From positions 8,988,801-9,052,800 of the forward strand of contig NC_067198.1 of assembly GCF_000699445.3 (NCBI RefSeq): a stretch of 64,000 nt of DNA, read 5' to 3'. This document shows, in pieces, positions 10,307 to 21,789 of the stretch. The stretch comes from Schistosoma haematobium (Eukaryota > Platyhelminthes > Trematoda > Strigeidida > Schistosomatidae). A model generated the notes under the pieces. The model searched no databases. It saw only the letters and a program-made list of their open reading frames with translations, and was not told the origin of the DNA. The translations under genes were made by a program, and so were the position numbers. Positions within the stretch are counted from its first letter, which is position 1. The number at the start of each line of letters is the position of its first letter.

Positions 10307-11764
10307 TTTAAATCGAAATTGTCTCGGTCCATTATCATAATCCAATGAATGACCTACAGTAATACGTCCTGTGATAGAATCTATTTTAAAATAATTCTGT
10401 GCTAAATTACGATCACATGGACAAAATCCATAAACTAGCTTTGAATGTAATCCTTCATCTTGATCAGAAGCATTTAATTGTAGTACAAAACTACCGATAG
10501 GTAGTGTTTCACGTAAATTGCCATTCAATGGTCTATAGATTACGTAATTTGATTCGAGATTATTATTATTTGAACTTAAATGGTTATTTACTTCATATTG
10601 ATTAACTGGATTATGAAATTGTGGTATATGATCATTGACATCGATTAAAGTGATTAAAAGTGGTATACTTGTACTTTTCGGTGGATTACCTAAATCACTT
10701 GCTAACAAAGTTAAATTGTAAACACCTCCTTGTCCAGCAAAATCCTTTGTTTCTCTATCTAGAGGGAGTATAGGCCAAATCTGTAATGATGTTTCATGTG
10801 TACCGGTCATCGGGTTTATATGATTATTATTATTATTGATATTATATAAATCCATGCTTAGATCACTTTTTCGGTGAATCAGTAAATCAGTATTTGATTG
10901 ACTATGATATTGGTCATTATTATCATTATTTGTTTTTCTGTTAAAATTATCTGCTAATCGAAAATAATCTGCACCTGGACCAATTAATCGATAAACAATT
11001 GTACCGTTCTGACCCATATCTGGATCATAAGCACGATCAATTGATTTTGCATTTCTAATTGCATCATTCTCATTGATAGGTCGTAGAATTGTCTGAACAT
11101 TATTCCATCCATTGTTATTTGATGATGAGGGTGTTTCGACAAAGCTTACATGTAGAAGACTGTTTTCATGCCATCTAGGTGCATTATCATTAATATCATG
11201 TATTATTACATGTATTAATATCCTTGTCGTTTTAACCGGTGTTTCAGCATGTTTTTCACCAGCTCCAGTAGTTAAATGTGGTGATTCTTGATTAGTTCGT
11301 GTAATAATTAATATATTTAAAGGTTGTAAACATTCATTTGCTGGAGAATTCAACAAATCATTTGCATTCATTAAATTTGAATTTCTTTGTGTTGCAACAA
11401 TATCATTAATATTACTATTAATTCCAACAGAACCACTAGTACCAGCATTATTATCCCATGATGAACATAAAGCTTCTCGATCAATGCGTCCATTAACAAT
11501 TAATCGACCAGTATTTGAATCTAAACTAAATAAATTTGAAAATGTACCATCATTAATTAATTGAAATGTTGTTGTTTGTATTAAACCTTTCATTTGTTCA
11601 CGAGATATTAATTGTTGTAAATATTCAGCAATTCCAGGTATTATACTTCCAGTTGGACATTCTTCAATAATGTCTACACGTAATGGAATATCATGAATAC
11701 TTTGTACAATTAAAATGAAAATATTATACAATAATATAATGACTAGAATTGTTCCCTTATTCAT
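10307..11764 (-). CDS. Protocadherin-like, first coding exon
   Basis: This encodes the N terminus of a calcium-dependent cell-adhesion receptor. It opens at ATG 11,764 with a hydrophobic signal peptide (about residues 5-22). Cadherin repeat 1 runs to DINDNAP (190-196), with SNTGRL at 83-88. Repeat 2 runs to DVNDHIP (375-381), with DPDMGQNG at 247-254 and LDRE at 335-338. Repeat 3 begins with DQDEG (434-438) and DSITGRI before the exon ends at residue 486. The calcium-binding linkers are intact. Repeats 1 and 2 span about 175-185 residues each, against roughly 110 usually, because of Asn/Ser-rich insertions. The remaining repeats, membrane segment and tail must lie on exons left of the window. 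No promoter is identifiable. Protocadherin rather than classical cadherin is inferred from the lack of a visible propeptide and from the DINDNAP-type linkers. Confidence 0.85.
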
Positions 11765-12880
11765 AATGTGTTTTTTTTTCTTTTTCGTATATGTTAATAT
11801 TTAAATTTAAATCAGCTTTCTTTTCTTTTTTATTCAGAAAAATAATTTATTATAACAATGGTATATATACATTTTATAAAATATAAACTTTTTCTATTAC
11901 TTTGAACCGTCTTAATTTTGAAATAGTAGAAACACCGCCTTAAATGACCTACAATTTGATTGGTTGTTCATATTTCAAACATGAATCATTGTTTCTTCAT
12001 TCTGATTAGTTGAATTCAAATGGTTTTTAATGTTCATCTATATGATTGGATCAGTGTTATTTCTTTTAATTCTTAATCGACTGGTGAATATAGAAAGAAA
12101 AAAAAATAAGTGTGTAACATTATGAATATGCTATGCGAAAGTGTAAAAGTTTAGTAACTAACACACTAACAGATTATGGTTCAGAGTAAGAGAGAGAGGG
12201 AGAGAGAGAGATAGGAATAAAACACTTTAGTTAAAAGCATATACATGAATTTATAATAAATCAAACGAAAGAAGAAAACTTGACAAAAATATTGTTTCTT
12301 TTTTTATACATAAAATAAGTCAAATATGACTTTAGAATATAATAAACTACAAATAAAGAAATGATAATAACGTGAAATCTTTCACATTTTATGCTTGAAA
12401 TGCTTCCCTTGAAGTAATAAATGACAGTCACAATTAACACAGTTTGAATATATTTCATTAATTTTAATGATTTGATGATATAATAAAGACTAGTTAACTT
12501 GGATAACAATCAATTAAATGGTAAAAGACAAAGAAAATTAATGTTCTTTACAATTTTCATTAGGCAGATAGTTTCACTCCCAGTTCATTTTTAAAAGTGT
12601 ATCATTATGGCTGATTTCAAGAGATTATGATTTATCTACTTCAGTTGATCAATAAATCTTAATTGTGATATAAAGAATATACAATAAAATAAAGGATTTG
12701 AGAAGATTAAAGAATCTTATATCCTACTGTAAGAACTAAGTTTGGATAGCAATACAATGCAGAAAGCAGGGGGACCATATCTCGTGTGAGGCATTAACCC
12801 ACTATCGGTTTCGGAAGATGACTGTAGAATATCACGAATAGTCTGGAGTTAGATATGTAGACCATTAGATCCAATCTCAC
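11765..12880. other. Upstream flank of protocadherin exon
   Basis: No exon is visible. It contains a T-rich run just upstream of the ATG and a GA-rich simple repeat at about 12,188-12,212. The 5' UTR and promoter of the protocadherin gene could lie here, but I cannot place them. Confidence 0.4.
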
Positions 12881-12884
12881 ACTG

Positions 12885-13035
12885 GTCTAAGGGTTGAGAG
12901 TTCAGTTTGAGACCTAAAGATCCTGGGTTCAAATACTGATGAAGTAATGGATTGGGATTACTGAGGAGTTTAATACTAAGAAACAAAGCGTTTTCAATGC
13001 TTTCTCGTTTCTAGTACTGATCTAAACTATGAAAT
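12885..13035 (+). repeat. Decayed type B SINE
   Basis: A tRNA-like stretch with GATCCTGGGTTCAAA (B box) at about 12,929-12,943 is followed by ATTACTGAGGAGTTTAATACTA, a ribozyme remnant without an intact GAAAC-GTC half, and a short tail. Confidence 0.5.
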
Positions 13036-13039
13036 GAGT

Positions 13040-14520
13040 AAGATGTGGTCGAATTTATAGTCTTGACCACTAGGCACCTAGGATATGCAGTGGGCTACAT
13101 CTTTACTCTCTTATTTTCAGTAAGCTTCCTATTTATATCATATGTACTGCTTTATCCACTTATTGAACATATACGTTCTGAAACAAAACTAACTAGCTTT
13201 TTTAATGTTTTCAGATGGAGTAAACAGAGTTCACTATGCTCTTTGGAGTCAGAAAACGGACTGAATAATTTAATTGCCATATCAATGTATCTTTAAAAGG
13301 ATAAAAGATTTAGTGAGAATCTCTTATCTGTGGAGTCTTACAGTGTCAAGTGTAAGGCAATTACTGGTCACTTACATCGGATGATGATTGAGTGGTATTG
13401 TTAGCAAGCGGAAGTCAAACATGTAAATGATTGGATGCTGGTTCACTGATTCAAACGTTTAGCGTTCGCGAAAATCTCTTCAAACCCCTCATACAAACAA
13501 ACTCTTGTATATTAGTTAATCTGGCTTATAAAGTCAAGTAACCAAATAATAAAAAAATAATCGTCTAAATTTGTAGTGTTTTTCATTCTTGGTCTATCAT
13601 TCAATAAAACGTTTTCATGATTTGTTATGATCAAAAGCACGTTTTAGTTTGTTAAAATGATGAACAGAATACTGATCGATAAATAATCCATAGTGATACG
13701 ATATGGCCATCTGACAACTCTGCATGTTACTACATTATTGGAACAAACCTTTAAACGACTATACAACTCGCCAACACAATAAACTTTCTTCTAGACATGC
13801 TGACATGATCTAGTTATTAATAACACTGATTGAACAACAATGTTGATTAGTTTTGGACACAATTAAACATACAGAACTCATAAAATATTGTGGGAGGAAT
13901 GTTAAATTGAATCATTCATTGAACAAGACATTTCATTTCATAGGAATTCAATTATTTGGAAACCTAATACCTGAAGATTTACAAGTATTCTCTGAACAAT
14001 TAGGACAGAGATTGTGCAAGTATACTGTTAAAAACAATGCATTTTGAAAACTGGATGTTGATGCACTACAAATCTAAACAAAACAAATCTTTCTGAAGCA
14101 CAATTTACATATTTATTGGACAAACGTTCAAAATATACGGTTAAAGGTGAATTAAATCATGAATCATAAGGTTCTTCTATACACCCATAAAATTGAAACC
14201 TGACAAAAAGATTTATTTTTTGATCATCATATATACAGTAGCCTCAACATTTATAGTTAGCTCTCAATTATGCAAACAAATAAACTACAGTTATTCACTG
14301 TTCATTATTCATAACATTTAGAAAATAAAAGGAAAACTAGTTTTTTTAACTAGAACAGTTTAAATTTGTAATCCGATTACTCTATAACTTAGTTTAACTT
14401 ACTAATGTCATTGCCCCTTCTAACTTCAAAAAGATGGTAAACATTCTAATTTGTACTGATGTATAATATGATTTCATAAATCAATTTAATAAGTAATTTA
14501 ATTTATTGTAAATATACTAA
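13040..14520. other. Non-coding stretch
   Basis: No gene or clear repeat. Open frames near 13,045 and 13,853 are short, AT-rich and without family features or supporting splice context. Confidence 0.4.
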
Positions 14521-14526
14521 TATTAT

Positions 14527-14697
14527 CAGAAGGGGTTTGTGGAGATTTTAGAAATTTCACAGATTGAAATCATGAGTCAATTGAAGCTAGACCATCATTG
14601 AAAACCTGGAAGCACTGGACAGCCGTTTCGTCCTAGTGTGAAACTCCTCAGCAGTTCCTATCCACGATCCCGCACCCCTCGGGGTTCGAACCCCCGC
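14527..14697 (-). repeat. Antisense 3' half of type B SINE
   Basis: On the minus strand it starts at the B box (about 14,697), passes through an intact-looking ribozyme and ends with the tail. It directly precedes the 5' end of the plus-strand full copy, giving an inverted pair that is still highly similar in sequence. Confidence 0.7.
14612..14660 (-). ncRNA. Hammerhead ribozyme in SINE, antisense copy
   Basis: CTGAGGA, GAAAC and GTC are all present on the minus strand. Stem I keeps four pairs (ACUG/CAGU). Stem II is weakened to GUUU/GGAC (G-U pairs), and stem III ACGGCUGU keeps three pairs with one wobble. Probably weakly active at best. Confidence 0.55.
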
Positions 14698-15045
14698 GAC
14701 TGACTTCAGGAGATACTCTTGGAGTTCTAGTGAGAAGCCGTTATCAGTGGAGTTCAACCAGGTCTGTTGCGAGATATCAGCTCACTGAAGACAATGGTGT
14801 ACGTTGGCGCAACTTCGTGGATTGGTTGAAGTTAGACATTAACACCACTGGATGCCGGCTCAGTGGTCTGGTGGTTAAGTGCTCGAGCGCGAAACCAGTA
14901 GGTCCTGGGTTCGGATTCCGCGGGGTGCAGGATCGTGGATAGGAACTACTGAGGAGTTTCATACTAGGACGAAACGGCCGTCCAGTGCTTCCAGGTTTTC
15001 AATGATGGTCTAGCTTCAATTGACTCACGGTTTCAATCTGATTAT
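14698..15045 (+). repeat. Full-length tRNA-derived SINE with hammerhead (type B)
   Basis: The 5' body (about 14,705-14,850) is followed by a clear tRNA-like module: A box TCAGTGGTCTGGTGG near 14,858 and B box GGGTTCGGATTC near 14,907. The ribozyme (about 14,941-14,990) and tail follow. It appears younger than most copies here, judging by intact boxes. Confidence 0.7.
14941..14990 (+). ncRNA. Hammerhead ribozyme in SINE, sense copy
   Basis: Core boxes are CTGAGGA (14,949-14,955), GAAA (14,971-14,974) and GTC (14,980-14,982), with cleavage expected after C14982. Stem III is ACGGCCGU. Stem II is GUUU/GGAC with wobbles. Stem I has a mismatch next to the core. Confidence 0.6.
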
Positions 15046-15104
15046 AATGAATCACAGTGATTCTTTGCATAATTCTTTTGGGGAAAATAATTTGAGTAAT
15101 ATAT

Positions 15105-15315
15105 AATAATAGTTGAGATCATGAGTTGATTGAAGATAACCCATCATGGAAAACCTGCAAGCACTGAACGACCGTTTTGTCCTAGTATGGGACTCCTCAA
15201 CTGTGCGCATCCAGGATTCTGCCTCACGAGATTCGAACCCAGGGCCTATCGGTCTCGCGCGCGAATACTTGACCTCTAGATCACTGGGCCGGCATTCAAT
15301 GGTGTTAATGTCTAT
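15105..15315 (-). repeat. Type B SINE, antisense, ribozyme mutated
   Basis: Minus-strand copy with tRNA-like module (about 15,225-15,295), ribozyme zone (about 15,160-15,215) and tail. The core has TTGAGGA instead of CTGAGGA and AAAA instead of GAAA, so it is inactive. Confidence 0.65.
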
Positions 15316-16039
15316 GTATATAGACATAGTATGTATTCAGCAATTCTAACATTTCCTACATCATTGATGGTAGTGGAATTTGTAAACATGATGAATTTTC
15401 AGTGTGTTTCCTTTCAGGAAAAATGTTTATTTATTGTCCAATTAAAAGGAGGCTATTATTCATTCTATTAATATTAGTCATCAACAAGGACTGTTTTTCT
15501 AAACAAAACAGGGTGAAAAAAAAATCTTTTTTTGACGATATTACATTTTTTCGCTCAAATCATTTAACTACGAACTTCATGTATCATCATAAGAAACATC
15601 ATTAGCAATAACCCAATATTCAATTATTTTTAATAACAACTGAAAGAAAACAAACGGTTATGAATAAAATAGCTTACCCGTTTTATTAGCTAGTGATTAC
15701 CTAAACTCAACAGCTCCTTGGGTAACGTGTTGGTCTTACGAAACGAGCGGTACTCAATTCGAACACTAAAACTAGGATTATTAGATCAAAATAGAATAAA
15801 ATACACTCTATTATTAGACACTATTTACCTTTACTAACAGTGATAATGTTGAAAAATGAGCTAATATAACTTAATTCTAGTAATCAGTCTACATTTTTGA
15901 AGCTAAATTCTGCACCACGATTTTTAAATGACAGATTAGAGATTTAGATTTTATTGATAAGTTTGAGTTCACTCAACTAAGTGGATGTATTGTAGTTTTA
16001 ATACTTGATTTCAAAGAATGACTAAAGACTTAAGATTTG
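15316..16039. other. Non-coding stretch
   Basis: No gene seen. A degraded plus-strand tRNA-like fragment may lie at about 15,710-15,765. Confidence 0.4.
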
Positions 16040-16640
16040 GAACTTTAGACATTTTATAGTTGATCGATCACTAGGTAGTGACAAATGTCATTTGTGTCAG
16101 GTCCTTCTTAACTGAGATCGGATTCTGTCGACCAAGTTGCAATATAGCCACTAGTCTAGGTGACACGACATCCCGTGCACTATGTTGAGAAGTAATGCAA
16201 AGGTTGGAGGCGGTCAAGAGTGTTTCTTGTCCGCTATCTCAAACCACCACAGTATATTTAAACAGTTAAATTTCTCTGAGACGATTCAGAATGTTCTCAC
16301 AGTCAATCTACACATTTACTACTGATCGATCACTAAGTAGTGAACGATGTCATTGAAATCAAGTCTTTCTTCGTACTGATGAAATGCTTTAGATCAAGTT
16401 GCAATGTGACCACTTGTCTAAATAGTCAGATATCGCGCGCACATTTTTGGGGATTTGAGGTGGTGTTACTCGGTTATCCGTCAATTGCAAATACATCTCA
16501 GCCATCTATGAGGTCACTCGTGGCTTGAACAACCTGATGATTATGTTGATGATTGTGAAACTGCTTGATATGAGATCGAATCACAAAGGCAGCATCAGTA
16601 TCCTCAAGATCTCAGATATATGTTGCTGTTGAGTCCCGAA
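16040..16640 (+). repeat. Two direct, diverged copies of an unclassified repeat
   Basis: Copy 1 (from about 16,060) and copy 2 (from about 16,322) share GATCGATCACTA-GTAGTGA, then TGTCATT, a GGTCCTTCTT/AGTCTTTCTT block, AAGTTGCAAT-T-G-CCACT-GTCTA, and GCGCAC/GTGCAC. They lie head to tail. No open frame is conserved between them. Confidence 0.55.
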
Positions 16641-18729
16641 TAGCAAACAAACAAACAGTATTTAAATGACACTTACCCCTATACATATTATTTTTACTCA
16701 TTTTCTGGTTATTTTTAGATCATAATAACTATTTAATTCAATGTCAACTGAAATATTGAAGAAAAATATTTATTTCATCAGTCGTGTTAATACCCACGCA
16801 TTATATAATTTTATTCATTCAAACTAACTACATAATTATTGTCATAATAAGTGCTGATTTCATTAGTAAAGTTTGCTCGAAAAAAAAAACAAAGGAACAC
16901 GTTTTATGGCCTGAGATCTGATTCCAGTTAGATCGTATGATTGATTGTTGAAACATACATCCTGACTATTGTCGTATAAAATCATCGACTTAGATAGCGT
17001 TATTGAATAACGGAATTAAATAAGTGAAATACGATAATGGATTCTTGAATGCTTATATTTCGTACACTCATTTATTTGAACAAACAGTCAGTAGAATGAA
17101 GTGAAGAGAAGAGAGCGAAGTGAAATGACGTGCAGTGGAGAAGGCATGTAAGCCAACTTGATTTAACCAAGCATCAACCATTATTTATAGTCACACAATA
17201 ATAAGCTACAAACATTTCATGGGTAGGATAAGATGTACACACATAATCATATAAAAATAGTCAATCTTGATAAGTGAATAATTAACAAGATCAAAACGTG
17301 ACTCAACAAGAATGGATAAATTGGCCTGTTCAGAAGCCAGAATAAATTATATGGGTTTAACATAGTACCCGACACTGTACACTATTTTACAATTTCATAT
17401 ATATACCCACTAAATACTACAGTTTACCTCTAATAAACATTTTGTTATTCGTTGGTATCCTTAGTAAATTACTGGCTTTATCTACTTACATTCATTATTA
17501 ACTGACTGAAAACAATCATAGAACAGTTTCTCGTTTATTAAGAATTCATTAACTTCTTTCCAATTGAAGCTAACGAAGTGTATTAGGATTTCAAAAGTGA
17601 AAAAAGAAGATATTCTTCAATATTTAATCGAATCGTTGTGTTTGAAAAATAGATTTAAAGCAAATTAATTTACATAATCTAATTCGTTATGTGTTTTGAT
17701 TATGTAAGTAAAACATGATTCATTTATGATATACTTTGGCGACCTGCTTGAATATCTGGGGCTGCCTGTTCCTGACATCAACATATCTCAACAAGTTACC
17801 TACCTTTCGTTTGTTTTGACACATCACTATGTCTTCTAATCGTACAATCCATTTAGGCGCATTTATGAAAAGCTTACAATCTATCACCGCACAACTTACA
17901 AAAAAGTACAATCGGAGACACATTATACATTGAAAAGAATTATCGTCGTTCAGATGTAGATTCCTGAACTGCTAACATCTAACAGGGGATCACTCAATAT
18001 GTATCGTCGGGATAGGTGAAAAAATATGGAAAAGAAACTTGTTGAAATACTTTTTGCCGAGAATTCTACATTGTACCAACAATATAGTATTGAATAAAGT
18101 CATTAATAATAATAATATATTTTAATCTATATGGAAAAAAGGATATTAAATTGTATATATACATATATATGCATTCATATAGTTAGTGATCCTTCCTCTC
18201 CATAAAACAGTTTCAACGGGATTCGAAATGTCTCCCTTACTGTACTGAAAATCGTTTGGTTTGAAAATAAATTGTAAAATAAAATTATTCTATACTACTT
18301 ACTATGGGATGTTATAGTGTTATTTTTTATTATTAATCGGCCTACTTGTAAATAGTGTAATGTGTATAAAAAAAGTATTTCTTCACATCTGTCAAACGGA
18401 CAATTATCTTCCATAATTCTCAACCGTAAATTATTCTCATCCTCTTATTCTTCGTCAAGCTCCTTGAATATTACGCAACCACATTTGATAGTTTAATTGT
18501 CAAATTCTTTTATGATGCATACTGTTCTATTATTCAAACAACTATAAATATGAATGTACAGCTTTAGTAAATGATTTCATCGTAAGGAATAATATTTTTT
18601 TTCGATGAATCCTTTTTTTATCTTATTCAGTGACACAATGGGTTATTTTAACTGAATTACTATTTTTCTGTTTATGATTAGATTTTTCCGTTGCCAGAAC
18701 AAATTAAGATTTATGAATTTTATATTATT
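16641..18729. other. Non-coding stretch
   Basis: No gene recognised. A slightly GC-richer block at about 17,090-17,380 has the look of an interspersed repeat, but no second copy or terminus could be found in the window. Confidence 0.4.
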
Positions 18730-18910
18730 GTGGTGTGTGCTACTTATATTGACAATATTAGTAGATTATGTTAGTCGTGAACAGAATGTCTGGCAGCAGA
18801 GAGAAAGGAGGATCGAACAGTAAAGAATGAAAACAGAATGCAATTTGTATGAAAATGCAAGAAAAATGAAGTCTGAGTTAGTATGAGACAACTGATGGAC
18901 ATTTTGCAAA

Positions 18911-19333
18911 TTAAGCATTTATTATATGATTGTTAGATTTTATTAGCAAGTTTTTTGGTGGAGTTTTGTTCTCTGAGCTGGATGGTTTGGTCGTGGATCT
19001 TTCATTGTTCTTCTGAACGACATCATCAGCACGGAATTCAGGTAGAAGTGAAGTGTTCGAATTTCTCCATATGTGTTTCACAGCTTGTTCTGTGAACCTC
19101 GATGTTGATCGGTTCTTATTGACCTTAAATTTATCATTGTTTACTTCTTTGTTTTGGTTGTGTCTCCCATTGGTTTGATTTTTGTTCCTATATTTGTGCA
19201 TGATTTTTCTGATTGGTTGGTAAATTGGATTGACTTCAATATGTTTGTTGATTGCTGATTGACCTGAGTGCCAGGCTTCTAAAAATTCCCTGGTGTTTTT
19301 GGAGTTTCCTCTGTCTAAGATTTCCACATTTTT
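18911..19333 (-). pseudogene. Penelope-like ORF, C-terminal tail
   Basis: This follows the TAG at 19,334-19,336 in the same frame. It begins with VEILDRGNSKNTREFLEAWH, the conserved end of the Penelope GIY-YIG domain, then a basic Asn-rich tail to a stop at 18,911. Continuation in frame shows that only the one nonsense codon separates it from the endonuclease. Confidence 0.8.
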
Positions 19334-20654
19334 CTAATCGAATGAGTGTCCGCAGTTGTCCACGTGCATTGATATAAGTGATGAGAGATCATGGCGTCTG
19401 ACTGCTAATTGATGTTTGTGTAGGCGAAGGTGGAGGGAGCGTCCGCTTTGTCCGATGTAGTGTTTTTCGCACTGGGCACAATTTATTTTGCAGATGGTGT
19501 TTGATTTGTCTTCCTTTGTTATTTCATCCTTTGGTTTGCATAGGAATGATTGTGGTGATTTTGTCGGTTTATGTGTCACACCTATCCCGAAGGTTTTCAA
19601 CAGTCTCGTTGCGGTTTCTGATATTCCTTGTATGTATGGTAGGGTGATCCTTTTGTTGATTTCTCTGCTTGACTTGGGTTCTGATGCTGCGTGCGGTTGG
19701 TATTTTTTGATGAAGTTGATTGGGTAGCCGTTCTTCTGAAATACGTCCTTCAGGTATTTCTCTTCATTTTTTCGTGCTGTCAGTGTGCTGCAGTGTGTCC
19801 TCGCCCTCTTGAACAAAGTGTGTACGCATTTGATTTTGTGAGCTCTTGGGTTGTTGCTATTGTAGTTGAGGATTTGATCTGAATGGGTCGGTTTCCTGTA
19901 TACTTGAGTTTCCAGTTTTCCTGTGTCGGTTCTAGTGATCAATATATCCAAGAATGCTAGTTGATTGTTTGACTCCTGTTCCATTGTGAACTTGATGTCA
20001 TTGAAAACTTTGTTGATCAGTTTGTAAATGTTTTCCAGTTCATTCTTTTTGACGATGACGAAGGTGTCGTCTACATAGCAAATCCAAATTTTTGGCTTGA
20101 TCATCGGTAATATAGTGACTTCTAGTCTTTGCATCACTGTCTCTGAGATCAGTCCTGATATTGGTGATCCCATTGGTGTCCCTTTCGTTTGTTCGTAGAT
20201 TTTGTTGTTGAATTGAAAATATGTTGTTAGACATAAATCGATGAGTTCCAGTAGACTTTGAATTTGAGGCTTCGTGTATTTAGTGAGATTTGTGTCGTTG
20301 TTGAGCAGCAGGGATATAGTTTCTTTTGCTAATTTTGGTTCATTTGAGGTGAATAGTGCTGTTACGTCGAAGGATATCATTAGTTCGTCGTTGTTGATTT
20401 GAATGTCCCTAATTTGGTCCAGGAATTGTGTGGGGGATTTGATGGAGTGGTTGGCTGAATCCACTAAATGTCTCAGTATTCGTGAAATTTCTTTTGACAG
20501 ATTGTACGTTGGCGTTCCGGGGAGTGCCACAATTAGACGTAGTGGAATGTTTGGTTTGTGTATTTTGGGTCTGCCGTAGAATCGAGGGATTACCGGTCCA
20601 TTGGATTTCATTCTCCATTGGTCTTGTTTTGTTATTTCTCCTGCTTTGACTAGC
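19334..20654 (-). pseudogene. Penelope-like reverse transcriptase and GIY-YIG endonuclease
   Basis: About 440 codons. Recognisable parts are FYGRPKIHK, SFDVTALFTS (palm motif A), KGTPMGSPISGLISE (motif B), CYVDDTFVIV (catalytic YVDD) and LAFLDILI. After a linker comes the endonuclease: CKINCAQCEKHYIGQSGRSL, with the CxxC and YIG typical of Penelope GIY-YIG domains, then HVDNCGHSFD and an in-frame TAG. Homologues usually have Trp where the TAG sits, which a single G-to-A change would explain. Function, if intact, is target-primed reverse transcription. Confidence 0.85.
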
Positions 20655-21170
20655 TTATTTAAAGTCTTTGAGATCTGGTTGTCTAATTTTTTTGACGGGA
20701 TTTGTATCCATCAGTTTGTATGTGTTCTTATCTTCAAATAGTTCTTCGGCTTTTTTGACGTATTCTTCTTTGTCCATGACTACTGTGGTGCGTCCTTTAT
20801 CCGCTGGTATTATGACAATATCCTTTCTATTTCTGAGTTCCTTCAAAGCCTTTTGTTCTTGTGGAGTTAGTTGGTTGTTTTCTTTCACCTTTTGAGTTAG
20901 CAGTACTATAGTTTGTCTTATTTCCTGTTGTGTTTCTTCATTGATTCCGGAAGTTTTGAGTGACGACTCTAGTGCTGCCAGTTTGTGTCGAATACATTCG
21001 ATTGTCCCCAATCGTGTTCTGTTCCCTACACTAACACAGATGCATTCTATCCGGAGAGGAATATATTTGAGATGGAAAAGTTTAGGAAAATTTCTAACAA
21101 AAACTTTTAGACAATATCCCCACTTAAGCGATTCACAACCAAACGAGATGTAATGCTGAATATTTTCACC
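20655..21170 (-). pseudogene. Penelope-like ORF, N-terminal part
   Basis: The open frame runs from about 21,170 to a stop at 20,655 and includes the Penelope signature RNRKDIVIIPADKGRTTVVM, the conserved block just before the reverse transcriptase palm. A run of seven A bases (T7 on plus, 20,687-20,693) is one base too long to stay in frame with the next segment. It could be true decay, slippage or an assembly error. No clear ATG is seen at the start of the domain; the frame stays open to at least 21,170. Confidence 0.75.
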
Positions 21171-21218
21171 ATTTATATTTCACTCTTTGATTGTCATAAC
21201 TTTATTAATTGTGACAAT

Positions 21219-21535
21219 TTACTCACAATAAAACGACGATAATTTAGTAGATGGATTCATGAGTCTATTGAAGTCAGACCACCATGGAAAACCTGCAAGC
21301 AGTGGACGGCCGTTTTGTCCTACCGTGGGACTCCTCAGCAGTGCACATCCACGATCCCGACTGGCGAGATTCGGACCCACCAGTCTCACTTGAGAGCTCC
21401 TAACCTCTAAACCACTGAGCTGGACGGCATCCAACGGTATTAATGTCTAAATTCAACCAATCCACGAAGTTGGGCTACCGTCCACCATTATCATCAGTGA
21501 GTTACTATCTCACAACAGATCCGATTGAACTCTAG
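21219..21535 (-). repeat. Type B hammerhead SINE next to Penelope-like element
   Basis: Minus-strand copy with 5' body (21,440-21,535), tRNA-like module (21,365-21,430), ribozyme zone (21,300-21,350) and tail. The ribozyme has AAAA for GAAA and a disrupted stem I, so it is inactive. It lies just upstream of the Penelope-like reading frame in the same orientation. Confidence 0.65.
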
Positions 21536-21789
21536 TGGTCAAAATCAATTGAAAATGAGTTAAATAATCTAAAGTCCATAATTTAAAAAGAAAACATTTT
21601 ATTTTGATTTCAAATAAATTTCATTATTTTATCATCAGCATATTCGTTATTTACAACAAAATCTTCTTGATCATAAGAAATATTCGAATATCCATTTAAC
21701 ACAAAATTGATTTGAGTGAAAAAAAGATTGTGCAACATTTAGCTAGAAACATTGAATAATTGTTTAGTTTTAAAACTAAACAGTGTACA

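Larger units (their letters stand above)
18730..21180 (-). mobile_element. Penelope-like retroelement, nearly complete
   Basis: On the minus strand an N-terminal domain is followed by a Penelope-type reverse transcriptase and a GIY-YIG endonuclease, then a 3' tail (18,730-18,910). The gene has only two visible lesions: an extra A in an A7 run (20,687-20,693) and one in-frame TAG (19,334-19,336). A type B hammerhead SINE lies directly upstream (21,219-21,535). No flanking target duplication or terminal repeat could be fixed by eye. A related 3' end lies at 9,840-10,110. Confidence 0.85.

Noticed and set aside
13045..14047. Frames at 13,045 and 13,853 as possible exons
   Set aside because: No similarity to known proteins, biased composition, no convincing splice sites.
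14855..14925. Possible tRNA gene (A and B boxes)
   Set aside because: It is the tRNA-derived module of a SINE; no complete cloverleaf or acceptor stem, and it continues into the ribozyme.
14730..15349. Several overlapping small frames on both strands
   Set aside because: They lie across SINE copies and translate tRNA-like and ribozyme sequence; not genes.
19488..20895. Plus-strand frames across the Penelope-like element
   Set aside because: Antisense shadows of the reverse transcriptase frame.
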